Part shown: positions 24,552-33,197 of the stretch, one piece after another
How the letters are laid out: every line of letters starts with the position of its first letter
Numbering within the stretch: position 1 is the stretch's first letter
Source: Bacteroidales bacterium
GTDB taxonomy: Bacteria > Bacteroidota > Bacteroidia > Bacteroidales > CAIWKO01
Assembly (NCBI GenBank): GCA_023228145.1
Contig: JALOBU010000003.1
Coordinates: forward strand, 128,390 to 192,389
DNA: 64,000 nucleotides
Reading direction: 5' to 3'
The notes under the pieces: model-generated
Told to the model about the DNA's origin: nothing
What the model saw: the letters and a program-made list of their open reading frames with translations, nothing else
Database searches by the model: none
Made by a program: the position numbers and the translations under genes

Positions 24552-24974
24552 TTATGCTTCAGAATAATCTCTTCTTATTACAAATTTTGTATGTACCGGA
24601 AGTTTTTGTGCTCCTAAACGCAAGGCCTCTTTACCTATGTTGAAAGGCACTCCGTCAATTTCAAAAATAATTCTGCCAGGAGTAACTCGTGCTACATAAT
24701 ATTCTAGCGCACCTTTTCCTTTTCCCATACGTACTTCTGCGGGCTTCTTGGTCACAGGCTTATCGGGGAATATTCTGATCCACAACTGTCCCTCACGTTT
24801 CATGTGACGTGTGATGGCTTGACGGGCAGCTTCAATCTGTCTTCCGGTAATCCAACATTCATCAAGTGTTTTAATGGCAAAAGAGCCAAAAGAAATCTGG
24901 TGTCCGCGATGTGCGTTACCTTTCATCTTTTGCTTCTGCATCTTTCTGTATTTCGTCTTCTTTGGCTGTAACAT
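24552..24974 (-). CDS. rplP: 50S ribosomal protein L16 (uL16)
   Basis: 140 residues: MLQPKKTKYRKMQKQKMKGN, GRQIEAARQAITRHMKREGQ, and KKPAEVRMGKGKGALEYYVA, the conserved loop that reaches the A-site region. 35 nt after rpsC. Confidence 0.98.
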   Translation of the reverse strand: MLQPKKTKYRKMQKQKMKGNAHRGHQISFGSFAIKTLDECWITGRQIEAARQAITRHMKREGQLWIRIFPDKPVTKKPAEVRMGKGKGALEYYVARVTPGRIIFEIDGVPFNIGKEALRLGAQKLPVHTKFVIRRDYSEA

Positions 24975-25009
24975 TACAGTATGTTTTTAATGTGCGTATT
25001 TTATGTTTA

Positions 25010-25729
25010 TTATTTTCTTCTTCTCCTTCTTCCCTGTTCTTTCATGCTATGGGATTCCTGTTTGTTTACTTTCATGCTTGAAGATGTGGGGACGATTTCT
25101 CTTTTTCCGTAAACTTCACCTTTACAAATCCATACTTTTATACCGATACGTCCATAGGTTGTATGCGCTTCTGATAAGGCATAATCAATATCTGCACGAA
25201 GCGTGTGTAATGGAATACGGCCTTCTTTGTATTGTTCTGTACGTGCCATTTCTGCACCACCAATACGTCCTGAAACCTGGACTTTAATACCTTCGGCACC
25301 CATGCGCATGGTTGAGGCAATATTAGTTTTGATGGCCCGCCTGTATGAAATTCTTCCTTCAATCTGTTTGGCAATTGAGGCGGCAACAAGCAGTGCATCT
25401 ACCTCAGGGCGTTTGATTTCATTTATATTAATTTGTATTTCTTTACTGGTGATTTTTTTTAATTCTTCTTTCAGTTTGTCAACTTCCTGTCCTCCTTTAC
25501 CAATAATTGTCCCGGGGCGAGCTGTATGTATCGTCACGGTAATAAGTTTCAGCGTGCGTTCAATAATAATTTTTGATATGCTCGCTTTGGATAAACGGGC
25601 ATTCAGGTAATTCCTTATTTTCCGGTCTTCAATTAGTTTGTTTTCAAAACTTTTTCCTCCAAACCAATTGGAATCCCATCCTCTTATGATTCCTAATCTG
25701 TTACCTGTCGGATTTGTTTTTTGTCCCAT
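25010..25729 (-). CDS. rpsC: 30S ribosomal protein S3 (uS3)
   Basis: 239 residues: MGQKTNPTGNRLGIIRGWDS, a KH domain at ~40-110 with the GxxG loop in RPGTIIGKGGQEVDKL, and the C-terminal S3 domain with SGRIGGAEMARTEQYKEGRI and IGIKVWICKGEV. A basic/acidic tail ends GRRRRRK. It lines the mRNA entry site. 21 nt after rplV. Confidence 0.98.
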   Translation of the reverse strand: MGQKTNPTGNRLGIIRGWDSNWFGGKSFENKLIEDRKIRNYLNARLSKASISKIIIERTLKLITVTIHTARPGTIIGKGGQEVDKLKEELKKITSKEIQININEIKRPEVDALLVAASIAKQIEGRISYRRAIKTNIASTMRMGAEGIKVQVSGRIGGAEMARTEQYKEGRIPLHTLRADIDYALSEAHTTYGRIGIKVWICKGEVYGKREIVPTSSSMKVNKQESHSMKEQGRRRRRK

Positions 25730-25750
25730 CTAGTGTGTTTATTTTAATTA

Positions 25751-26350
25751 TTATTTTGTTTCTTTTTTTTCGTTTTTTGGCTTTTCTGATTTGGTTTTTT
25801 CAGTTTTTTTCTTTGCAACTACTGGTTTTTCAGTTTTAGGTTTTTCAGCTTTTGGTTTTGAAGTACTTGTTTTTTTGATTTTTTCTGCAACAGGAGTGGT
25901 TTTAACTTCTTCTGAAACCTCTTTGCTTACAACGGGTTCATCAACAGAAACCATAGAAACTCTGCTGTCAACAAAAAGCGTAACATGGTTGGAGCGTTTT
26001 TTAAGTCTGTGTGCTCGGCCCTGAGGGGCTGCCTGAATACGTTTCAACTGCCTTCCGCTGTCCACAAATATTTTTTTCACAATCAGGTTGCTGTCTTCGA
26101 TGCGTACGCCTTCGTTTTTTGCCTGCCAGTTTGATATAGCTGAAAGCAGAAGTTTGTGCAGGCGGCCTGAGGCTTCTTTGGAGGATGTTTTTAACAAAAA
26201 CAATGCTTTGTCAACATTCATACCCCTTATCTGGTCCGCCACAAGACGCATTTTTCGCGGTGATGTGGGACAATTGTTTAGGCGAGCAAAATATTGTGTT
26301 TTTTTCGCTTCCTTAGCCTTTTCTGCACTAATACGTTTTCTTTCTCCCAT
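25751..26350 (-). CDS. rplV: 50S ribosomal protein L22 (uL22) with repetitive Lys/Pro/Glu tail
   Basis: The L22 core covers residues ~15-130: ARLNNCPTSPRKMRLVADQI, then RRIQAAPQGRAHRLKKRSNH-like beta hairpin that lines the exit tunnel. From ~135 to 199 the protein is low-complexity with repeated EKPK/TEKP units. Bacterial uL22 is normally ~110-135 residues, so about 65 residues are additional. The ribosomal function of the core is certain; the tail has no known role. 28 nt after rpsS. Confidence 0.96.
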   Translation of the reverse strand: MGERKRISAEKAKEAKKTQYFARLNNCPTSPRKMRLVADQIRGMNVDKALFLLKTSSKEASGRLHKLLLSAISNWQAKNEGVRIEDSNLIVKKIFVDSGRQLKRIQAAPQGRAHRLKKRSNHVTLFVDSRVSMVSVDEPVVSKEVSEEVKTTPVAEKIKKTSTSKPKAEKPKTEKPVVAKKKTEKTKSEKPKNEKKETK

Positions 26351-26378
26351 GATATTATCTTTTTTGAAGCTTAATTAT

Positions 26379-26651
26379 TTATTTTTTATCTTTATTTCCG
26401 GCATGTCCCCTAAAAATTCGGGTAGGAGCAAATTCTCCGAGTTTATGACCTACCATATTTTCAGTAATGTAAACCGGAATAAATTTATTCCCGTTGTGTA
26501 CCAATATAGTATGGCTTACAAAGTCAGGAGATATCATCGAATTTCTTGACCATGTTTTTAACGAGGTTTTCTTTTTTGATTCGTTTAACTGAGCAACTTT
26601 TTTTTCCAGTTTAACGCTTATATAAGGACCTTTTTTTAATGAACGGCTCAT
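26379..26651 (-). CDS. rpsS: 30S ribosomal protein S19 (uS19)
   Basis: 90 residues: MSRSLKKGPYISVKLEKKVA, TWSRNSMISPDFVSHTILVH, and ENMVGHKLGEFAPTRIFRGH. It lies in the 30S head next to S13. 26 nt after rplB. Confidence 0.98.
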   Translation of the reverse strand: MSRSLKKGPYISVKLEKKVAQLNESKKKTSLKTWSRNSMISPDFVSHTILVHNGNKFIPVYITENMVGHKLGEFAPTRIFRGHAGNKDKK

Positions 26652-26677
26652 AAATTTTCAACTAATTGGGTTATGAA

Positions 26678-27502
26678 TTATTTCTTTCTTTTTTCGATAA
26701 TATATTTATTCGACATTTTTTTCTTATTGCGGGTTTTGTATCCTTTCGCTGGCATTCCTTTTCTTGTTCTCGGATGTCCTCCTGAAGCTTTTCCTTCGCC
26801 ACCGCCCATAGGATGGTCAACAGGGTTCATGGCAACGCCACGGTTACGCGGGCGGCGCCCCAGCCACCTGGAACGGCCTGCTTTGCCTGATTTTTCATGT
26901 CCATGGTCGGGATTTGATACCATTCCTACAGTCGCCTTACAGGTTTGAAGTATAAGGCGGGTTTCGCCGGAAGGTAATTTAATCACAGCAAATTTTCCAT
27001 CTCTCGACATCAGTTGAGCAAATGTACCAGCGCCACGGGCCATCTTACCACCTTCTCCGGGGCGAATCTCGATATTGTGAATTATGGTTCCGAAAGGTAT
27101 TTCGCTAAGATACAGGGCGTTGCCTATTTCCGGCGCAGCACCTTTCCCTGAAATAACCTTTTGGCCTATTTTTAGGCCCTGAGGGGCTATGATATATCTT
27201 TTTTCACCATCGGAATAGGATAATAATGCTATACGCGCACTGCGATTTGGATCGTATTCTATTGATTTTACCATTGCAGGAATGTTTTCTTTTTCCCGTT
27301 TAAAATCTACGATGCGGTAAAGTTTTTTATGTCCGCCACCAATATAACGCATGGTCATTTTTCCAGTATTGTCGCGGCCACCGGTTCTTTTTATTTTTGT
27401 TAAAAGGCTTTTTTCAGGTCTGTCGGTAGTGATATCGTCAAAAGCACTGATTACCTTAAAACGCTGCCCTGGTGTTGTGGGATTTAATTTCTTTAATGCC
27501 AT
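26678..27502 (-). CDS. rplB: 50S ribosomal protein L2 (uL2)
   Basis: 274 residues: an OB-fold (~75-135), the SH3-like domain, and the C-terminal NRGVAMNPVDHPMGGGEGKA loop near the peptidyl-transferase centre. IGGGHKKLYRIVDFKREKEN is the conserved N-terminal stretch. 5 nt after rplW. Confidence 0.98.
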   Translation of the reverse strand: MALKKLNPTTPGQRFKVISAFDDITTDRPEKSLLTKIKRTGGRDNTGKMTMRYIGGGHKKLYRIVDFKREKENIPAMVKSIEYDPNRSARIALLSYSDGEKRYIIAPQGLKIGQKVISGKGAAPEIGNALYLSEIPFGTIIHNIEIRPGEGGKMARGAGTFAQLMSRDGKFAVIKLPSGETRLILQTCKATVGMVSNPDHGHEKSGKAGRSRWLGRRPRNRGVAMNPVDHPMGGGEGKASGGHPRTRKGMPAKGYKTRNKKKMSNKYIIEKRKK

Positions 27503-27507
27503 TTTTA

Positions 27508-27798
27508 TTAAATATTGCTATAAAAATCTATTTTTTCACCTTCTGCTAATGTAACAATAGCCTTTTTAGTCGAATTTTTTCTCCCTGAGATATAACCGGC
27601 CTTGGTATATCTTGATTTTGATTTTCCCAGGTAATTCATTGTGTTTACAGAATCTACCTTAACATCATATAATTCTTCGACTGCTTTTTTAACCTGCAAT
27701 TTATTTGCCTTTGTATCAATAATAAAAGCATAACGGTTGAGTTTTTCACTCATTCCGGTCATCTTTTCTGTTATGATAGGCTTAATTATAACATTCAT
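27508..27798 (-). CDS. rplW: 50S ribosomal protein L23 (uL23)
   Basis: 96 residues: MNVIIKPIITEKMTGMSEKL, the KLQVKKAVEELYDVKVDSVN helix-strand, and a C-terminus on the exit-tunnel rim where trigger factor and SRP dock. 11 nt after rplD. Confidence 0.97.
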   Translation of the reverse strand: MNVIIKPIITEKMTGMSEKLNRYAFIIDTKANKLQVKKAVEELYDVKVDSVNTMNYLGKSKSRYTKAGYISGRKNSTKKAIVTLAEGEKIDFYSNI

Positions 27799-27809
27799 GG
27801 TTCTGTTAT

Positions 27810-28439
27810 TTATTTTTGAAACATTTCATTTATTTTCTGCATAGAGCTTTCAACTATCAGAATATTGCCTGCGTTCATGATGTCATAGGTACTTAGTGAG
27901 GAAGCACAAATTACCTTGGTTTTTTGAATATTCCGTGATGACATGTAAATGATAGGGTTGCTTTCAGGCAATACCATGAGTGTTTTTATTTCAGACATTT
28001 TAAGGTTGCCTAAAAGCTCCTGATATTTTTTTGTTTTGACTTCTTCGAAACTGAAATCTTCCAGTATGAGTATTTTATCTTCTTTGGCTTTGTATGTCAG
28101 TGCTGATTTACGTGCCAGTTGTTTGATTTTTTTGTTCAGTTTAAAGTTATAAACTCTGGGTTGGGGACCAAATGCTCTGGCCCCGCCTGAAAACACAGGG
28201 GAGTTTATATCACCTGAACGAGCTCCGCCTGTACCTTTCTGGCGTTTAAGCTTACGGGTACTCCCTGACATCTGTGAACGTTCCTTTGAACTGTGAGTTC
28301 CTTGCCGTCTATTTGCAAGGTGCTGTTTCACATCAAGGTAAATAGCATGGTCATTAGGCTCAATGCCAAAAATGGCATCGTCCAGTACTACCTTTTTGGT
28401 AGATTTGCTTCCATCAATTTTATGTACTACTAGCTCCAT
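27810..28439 (-). CDS. rplD: 50S ribosomal protein L4 (uL4)
   Basis: 209 residues with the long tunnel loop (RQGTHSSKERSQMSGSTRKL then GTGGARSGDINSPVFSGGAR) and a Rossmann-like globular part. In other bacteria L4 also represses the S10 operon. Its ATG lies 10 nt inside the end of rplC, suggesting coupled translation. Confidence 0.98.
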   Translation of the reverse strand: MELVVHKIDGSKSTKKVVLDDAIFGIEPNDHAIYLDVKQHLANRRQGTHSSKERSQMSGSTRKLKRQKGTGGARSGDINSPVFSGGARAFGPQPRVYNFKLNKKIKQLARKSALTYKAKEDKILILEDFSFEEVKTKKYQELLGNLKMSEIKTLMVLPESNPIIYMSSRNIQKTKVICASSLSTYDIMNAGNILIVESSMQKINEMFQK

Positions 28440-29059
28440 CTTTCTATTTTTAAGTATGAACCTTTAGGGCCGGGAACCGAGCCTTTTACGATAATAAGAT
28501 TTTTTTCAGGGATGATTTTAACAACCTGGCTGTTGATGACCTTTACTCTTTGGTTTCCCATCCTGCCAGCCATTCGTATTCCTTTAAAAACACGTGAGGG
28601 GTATGATGATGCTCCAACAGAGCCTGGTGCCCTCAAGCGGTCATGCTGTCCATGAGTATTTTCTCCAACACCACTGAAATTATGGCGCTTAACAACTCCC
28701 TGAAATCCTTTCCCTTTAGAGATGCCAACCACGTCAATAAACTCTCTTTCAATAAACACATCCACATGCAGCACTTCGCCAAAATGCTTTCTGTAACCTT
28801 CTTCAAATCTCGAAAATTCTGCAATAATTTTCTTTGGCGTGGTGCCTGCTTTGGCAAAATGGCCTTTCATCGGCTTGTTGGTGCGGCTTTCTTTCTTTTC
28901 ATCGAAAGCAAGCTGTATGGCATCATAACCGTCTTTTTCTTTTGTCAAAACCTGTGTTACTACACAGGGGCCTGCTTCAATAACGGTACACGGGATGTTG
29001 TTCCCTGCTTCGTCAAATACGCTGGTCATTCCAATCTTTTTTCCTATTAACCCTGACAT
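28430..29059 (-). CDS. rplC: 50S ribosomal protein L3 (uL3)
   Basis: 209 residues: MSGLIGKKIGMTSVFDEAGN, SKGKGFQGVVKRHNFSGVGE and GASSYPSRVFKGIRMAGRMG, the loop that approaches the peptidyl-transferase centre. 28 nt after rpsJ; overlaps rplD by 10 nt. Confidence 0.98.
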   Translation of the reverse strand: MSGLIGKKIGMTSVFDEAGNNIPCTVIEAGPCVVTQVLTKEKDGYDAIQLAFDEKKESRTNKPMKGHFAKAGTTPKKIIAEFSRFEEGYRKHFGEVLHVDVFIEREFIDVVGISKGKGFQGVVKRHNFSGVGENTHGQHDRLRAPGSVGASSYPSRVFKGIRMAGRMGNQRVKVINSQVVKIIPEKNLIIVKGSVPGPKGSYLKIERWS

Positions 29060-29087
29060 TGTTTTTTGTTTTAGCTATGGTAAATCA

Positions 29088-29393
29088 CTATACTTTAATT
29101 TCTACTTCAACACCGTTGGGCAGCTCAAGTTTCATAAGCGCATCAATGGTTTTTGATGTAGTACTGTATATGTCAAGCAGTCTTTTGTAAGTGGATAATT
29201 CAAACTGCTCCCTCGACTTTTTGTTAACAAAAGTTGAACGCAATACAGTGTAGATTTTTTTGTTGGATGGCAGGGGAATGGGTCCGCTTACCACCGCACC
29301 GGTTGACTTAACGGTTTTAACAATCTTTTCGGCCGATTTGTCAACCAGGTTGTGATCGTACGATTTTAATTTTATTCTAATCCTCTGATTCAC
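29088..29393 (-). CDS. rpsJ: 30S ribosomal protein S10 (uS10)
   Basis: 101 residues: MNQRIRIKLKSYDHNLVDKS, GAVVSGPIPLPSNKKIYTVL and the end NGVEVEIKV. Its long loop reaches into the 30S head; it is also NusE in antitermination. It directly follows fusA (16 nt); tuf, which often sits here in other phyla, is absent. Confidence 0.98.
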   Translation of the reverse strand: MNQRIRIKLKSYDHNLVDKSAEKIVKTVKSTGAVVSGPIPLPSNKKIYTVLRSTFVNKKSREQFELSTYKRLLDIYSTTSKTIDALMKLELPNGVEVEIKV

Positions 29394-29409
29394 TTTATTT
29401 TTTTTTTGT

Positions 29410-31518
29410 TTATGGTATAATTGGTAAATATCCTTTTATTTTATATATTACATTATCAGAAATTTCTTTTGGAGTTTCAAAGTAATGTGAGAATTCCATT
29501 GAAAAAATAGCCCTTCCCGATGTGATGGTTCTTAATGCAGTAACATAACCAAACATTTCTGCTAAGGGTACTGTTGCTTTCACTATCTGAAAGCCAATTT
29601 TTGCTGTTACATTTTCCATGTGAGCCCGGCGTTTGTTCAGGTCACTTGTAACATCACCTACATATTCTTCGGGAGTAACAACTTCGAGTCTCATTATTGG
29701 TTCCATCAGAACACATGCGGCTTTTTTGCAGGCTTCTTTAAAAGCAAAGCGTGCGGCAATTTCAAAAGCCAGTGCATCGGAATCCACGTTGTGAAATGAG
29801 CCGTCAAGAAGGCGGATTTTTGCAGATTCAAAGGGGAATCCTGCCAGCACTCCATTAGCGAGGGCAGCTTCAAAGCCTCTCTGTGTAGCCCTGATAAATT
29901 CTTTAGTAAGATTGCCGCTGCTTACTTCATCAATAAACTGCAGGCCCTTAACTCCTGTGTCAGCGGGGGAGATTTCAAAATCAATATCGGCAAAACGTCC
30001 CTTGCCTCCTGTTTGTTTTTTATATATTTCCCGGTGGCGGACAACAGATTTTATCGCTTCTTTGTATGCAACCTGTGGAATTCCATGGTTGCATTCTACT
30101 TTATGTTCCCTTTTAATGCGGTCAAGAATGATATCCAGATGAAGTTCTCCCATACCGCTGAGGATAGTTTGCCCTGTTTCATCGTTATATTTTATGGAAA
30201 AAGTGGGGTCTTCTTCTGCTATTTTTCTAAGGCAATTGTTGAGTTTGTCAATATCTGCCGTGGTTTTAGGTTCAACGGAAATATTGATAACAGGTTCCGG
30301 AAATATTATAGATTCAAGAATTATGGGATGTTTTTCATCGCAAAGGGTATCTCCGGTTCTTATCTCTTTGAATCCCACCAGGGCACCTATATCTCCTGCT
30401 TCAATGGTATTTATTTGTTTCTGCTTGTTTGCATGCATGCGCATGATTTTGGAAATTCTTTCTTTTTTACCAGTGCTTGCATTGTATATAATACTGCCTA
30501 TCGAAAGTGTGCCGGAGTAAACTCTGAAAAAAGCAAGTTTTCCAAAATAGGAATCGGAAGTAATTTTAAATGCCAGCCCGCTGAAAGGCAAAGTGGTATC
30601 GGAATGACGTTCTTCGGTTTTTTCGGTAAAAGGATTTATTCCTGTTATTGCCGGTAAATCAACTGGACTGGGTAGATAAAGAATTATAGCATCAAGTAGC
30701 TGTTGTACGGCTTTATTTCTGAATGATGATCCGCATAGTACAGGTGTGATTCTCATTTCAATTGTAGCTTTGCGGAGGGCAGAGATGATTTCTTCACTGT
30801 TGATGGAGTCGGGGTCTTGCAAAAATTTTTCTAAAAGAGCTTCGTTTTCTTCGGCGGCACCTTCCACAAGTTTGGTCCTGTATTCATGTACAATTTCTTT
30901 GAGGTCTTCAGGAATGGGCACTTCATTGAAGTTTAATCCGAGCGAATCTTCGTCCCATTCAAAAGCTTTATTTCTGACAAGGTCAACAATACCGCGGAAA
31001 TTATCTTCCTCGCCTATGGGTATTTGTATTACAACGGGGCGTGCACCGAGTTTATCTTTAATCTGGTTGATAACCTGAAAAAAGTCAGCGCCGGAGCGGT
31101 CCATTTTATTTACGTAACTGATACGCGGCACATGGTATTTATCAGCCTGATGCCAGACAGTTTCCGACTGTGGTTCAACACCGCCCACAGCACAGAATAA
31201 AGCAACAGCACCATCAAGCACACGAAGGCTGCGTTCCACTTCCACAGTGAAGTCAACATGTCCGGGCGTGTCAATGATATTAATCTTATAGGGCGTGTTG
31301 TTGGTTTTCCAATAAACAGTAGTAGCTGCAGAGGTTATAGTTATGCCACGTTCCTGCTCTTGTTCCATCCAGTCCATGGTTGTGTTTCCTTCATGAACTT
31401 CGCCCATACGGTGATTGATGCCGGTATAATATAAAATTCGCTCAGTAGTCGTGGTTTTACCCGCGTCTATGTGTGCCATAATGCCAATATTTCTGATATA
31501 AGTTAAGTTTTCTGACAT
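29410..31518 (-). CDS. fusA: Elongation factor G
   Basis: 702 residues, the five-domain translocase GTPase. G1 is AHIDAGKTTTTERI (~15-28), switch 2 is IIDTPGHVDFTVEVERSL, G4 is NKMDRSGAD. Domain II begins near 290, domain IV (VAYKEAIKSVVRHREIYKKQ-GGKGRFA) near 485, and domain V ends at residue 702. It drives tRNA-mRNA translocation and ribosome recycling. It lies 35 nt after rpsG, as in the classical str operon. Confidence 0.98.
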   Translation of the reverse strand: MSENLTYIRNIGIMAHIDAGKTTTTERILYYTGINHRMGEVHEGNTTMDWMEQEQERGITITSAATTVYWKTNNTPYKINIIDTPGHVDFTVEVERSLRVLDGAVALFCAVGGVEPQSETVWHQADKYHVPRISYVNKMDRSGADFFQVINQIKDKLGARPVVIQIPIGEEDNFRGIVDLVRNKAFEWDEDSLGLNFNEVPIPEDLKEIVHEYRTKLVEGAAEENEALLEKFLQDPDSINSEEIISALRKATIEMRITPVLCGSSFRNKAVQQLLDAIILYLPSPVDLPAITGINPFTEKTEERHSDTTLPFSGLAFKITSDSYFGKLAFFRVYSGTLSIGSIIYNASTGKKERISKIMRMHANKQKQINTIEAGDIGALVGFKEIRTGDTLCDEKHPIILESIIFPEPVINISVEPKTTADIDKLNNCLRKIAEEDPTFSIKYNDETGQTILSGMGELHLDIILDRIKREHKVECNHGIPQVAYKEAIKSVVRHREIYKKQTGGKGRFADIDFEISPADTGVKGLQFIDEVSSGNLTKEFIRATQRGFEAALANGVLAGFPFESAKIRLLDGSFHNVDSDALAFEIAARFAFKEACKKAACVLMEPIMRLEVVTPEEYVGDVTSDLNKRRAHMENVTAKIGFQIVKATVPLAEMFGYVTALRTITSGRAIFSMEFSHYFETPKEISDNVIYKIKGYLPIIP

Positions 31519-31553
31519 TATATATATTATACCCTTCTACGCACCTTTAAGTT

Positions 31554-32021
31554 TTAAAACTTAAAATGAGAAAATGCCTTGTTAGCTTCGGCCATACGGT
31601 GCGTATCTTCTTTTTTCTTAAAGGCGGCACCTTCTTCTTTATAGCCGGCTAATATTTCTGCGGCTAACTTTTGGCACATGGATTTCTCGTGGCGTAAACG
31701 GGCATATTTTATCAGGTTTTTCATACCTATAGACATTTTTCTTCCGGGCCTTATTTCTGAGGGTATCTGGAAGGTGGCACCACCGATTCTGCGGCTGCGT
31801 ACCTCAACGGAAGGGGTTACGTTAGCCAGTGCCTTTTTAAATACTTCAAGTCCGTCTTCGCCGCTTTTTTCCGACACGATATCTATCGCATCGTAAAAAA
31901 CATCAAAGGCAATATTCTTCTTGCCCCGAAGCATAATGTTGTTGACGAACTTTGTTACCAGTGTATCATTGAACCTTGGGTCAGGGAGAATTATCCGTTT
32001 CTTTGGAGTTGATTTTCTCAT
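31554..32021 (-). CDS. rpsG: 30S ribosomal protein S7 (uS7)
   Basis: 155 residues: MRKSTPKKRIILPDPRFNDT, VTPSVEVRSRRIGGATFQIP and the C-terminal AEANKAFSHFKF. It nucleates assembly of the 30S head. 30 nt after rpsL. Confidence 0.98.
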   Translation of the reverse strand: MRKSTPKKRIILPDPRFNDTLVTKFVNNIMLRGKKNIAFDVFYDAIDIVSEKSGEDGLEVFKKALANVTPSVEVRSRRIGGATFQIPSEIRPGRKMSIGMKNLIKYARLRHEKSMCQKLAAEILAGYKEEGAAFKKKEDTHRMAEANKAFSHFKF

Positions 32022-32051
32022 TTTATATTAAACAATTTCATTAATTTCTTA

Positions 32052-32441
32052 TTAACTCGCTTTTTTTGCTTTGGGACGTTTGGTGCCATACTTGGAACGG
32101 CGCTGATTTCTGCCATCCACACCCGAGGTGTCCAATGCTCCGCGGATGATATGATAACGAACACCGGGAAGGTCTTTTACCCTGCCGCCCCTGATAAGAA
32201 CGATGGAGTGTTCCTGAAGGTTGTGGCCTTCGCCCGGAATGTATGCATTTACTTCTTTGTTGCTTTTTGTCAGTTTAACCCTTGCCACTTTACGCATCGC
32301 CGAATTTGGCTTTTTAGGTGTTGTAGTGTAAACTCTGGTGCATACACCACGCTTCTGCGGGCAGGAATCCAAAGCTCTGGATTTGCTTTTATACGTTAAT
32401 TTCTTGCGTCCTTTGCGAACTAACTGCTGTATTGTAGGCAT
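32052..32441 (-). CDS. rpsL: 30S ribosomal protein S12 (uS12)
   Basis: 129 residues: PTIQQLVRKGRKKLTYKSKS, the decoding-centre loop TTTPKKPNSAMRKVARVKLT with Lys43 (the streptomycin-sensitivity position) intact, and GGRVKDLPGVRYHIIRG with the Lys-Asp pair at 89-90. It is the first gene of the supercluster; a good promoter lies 48 nt upstream. Confidence 0.98.
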   Translation of the reverse strand: MPTIQQLVRKGRKKLTYKSKSRALDSCPQKRGVCTRVYTTTPKKPNSAMRKVARVKLTKSNKEVNAYIPGEGHNLQEHSIVLIRGGRVKDLPGVRYHIIRGALDTSGVDGRNQRRSKYGTKRPKAKKAS

Positions 32442-32488
32442 ATCAACCGTTTTAAAATATAATACTTTCCCCTCTTTTTTTGGGACTG

Positions 32489-32519
32489 CAAAGGTAAAAC
32501 TTTATTTTTTATTAACAAT
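32489..32519 (-). promoter_or_regulatory. Promoter of the ribosomal supercluster
   Basis: The minus strand carries ATTG (32519-32516), 19 nt, then TACCTTTG (32496-32489), close to the Bacteroidota consensus TTTG-N19-TAnnTTTG. The leader to the rpsL ATG would be about 40 nt. This is the only convincing promoter I see for rpsL through rplQ. Confidence 0.6.
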
Positions 32520-32669
32520 GAATTTGTGAAAAAATATTTTTTACTACAAAAAAGGTGGCATATTGTATTCTTTTTAAGGAAGTTTTTATAAAACATCTTT
32601 TGGATTAAAATATGTTCAAGTTTAGTTTCGGATATTAAGAAATATATTAGTGTTTTTCATAAGATTTTT

Positions 32670-32677
32670 TAATTTTG
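32670..32677 (+). promoter_or_regulatory. Candidate -7 element for coaD
   Basis: TAATTTTG matches TAnnTTTG and is 16 nt before the coaD ATG. The rest of the 252-nt region shared with rpsL (32442-32693) is AT-rich without other structure I can support. Confidence 0.4.
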
Positions 32678-32693
32678 TTAAAACTTATGTGTC

Positions 32694-33164
32694 ATGATAA
32701 ATTCTGCCGTTTTCCCCGGCTCCTTCGACCCCATCACCAAAGGACACGAATCCGTGGTGCTTCGCAGCTTGAATCTGTTTGATTCGGTGACAGTGGCCAT
32801 TGGGTTCAATGCAGAAAAAAAGTACCTGTTTCCCGTTGAGTTGCGCATGCAATGGCTCAAGGATGTGTTTGCACCTTATCCGCAGGTCAATGTTACTTTT
32901 TATGAAGGGCTTACAACAGATTTTTGCAAAAAACACAACCTTAAATATATTATTCGCGGCTTACGAACATCTGCTGATTTTGAATTTGAACGTAGTATAG
33001 GGCAGATGAATAAAAAAATTTATCCTGAGATAGAAACTGTTTTTATGCTTGCCCTGCCCGAATACAATGCCCTGAGTTCATCAGTATTGCGCGATATATA
33101 CAGAAACGGTGGGGATATTAAACAGTTTATCCCTGAAAAAATACAATTACCAGATATAAAATAA
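32694..33164 (+). CDS. coaD: Phosphopantetheine adenylyltransferase
   Basis: 156 residues, the usual size. The nucleotidyltransferase motif GSFDPITKGHESVV is at ~9-22, with the T/HxGH His present; EYNALSSSVLRD near 130-140 carries the second ATP-binding motif, and YIIRGLRTSADFEFE is the family signature. It transfers AMP from ATP to 4'-phosphopantetheine in coenzyme A synthesis. It is followed 33 nt later by the TlpA-like gene on the same strand. Confidence 0.97.
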   Translation: MINSAVFPGSFDPITKGHESVVLRSLNLFDSVTVAIGFNAEKKYLFPVELRMQWLKDVFAPYPQVNVTFYEGLTTDFCKKHNLKYIIRGLRTSADFEFERSIGQMNKKIYPEIETVFMLALPEYNALSSSVLRDIYRNGGDIKQFIPEKIQLPDIK

Positions 33165-33197
33165 TTAGCCAACTCTTCCCGTTACATTAATATTATT

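Noticed and set aside
30013..30657. 214-codon open frame on the plus strand opposite fusA
   Set aside because: It is antisense to a highly conserved gene, has no family features and an odd composition rich in Phe, Tyr and Cys; it is a shadow of the fusA codon pattern.
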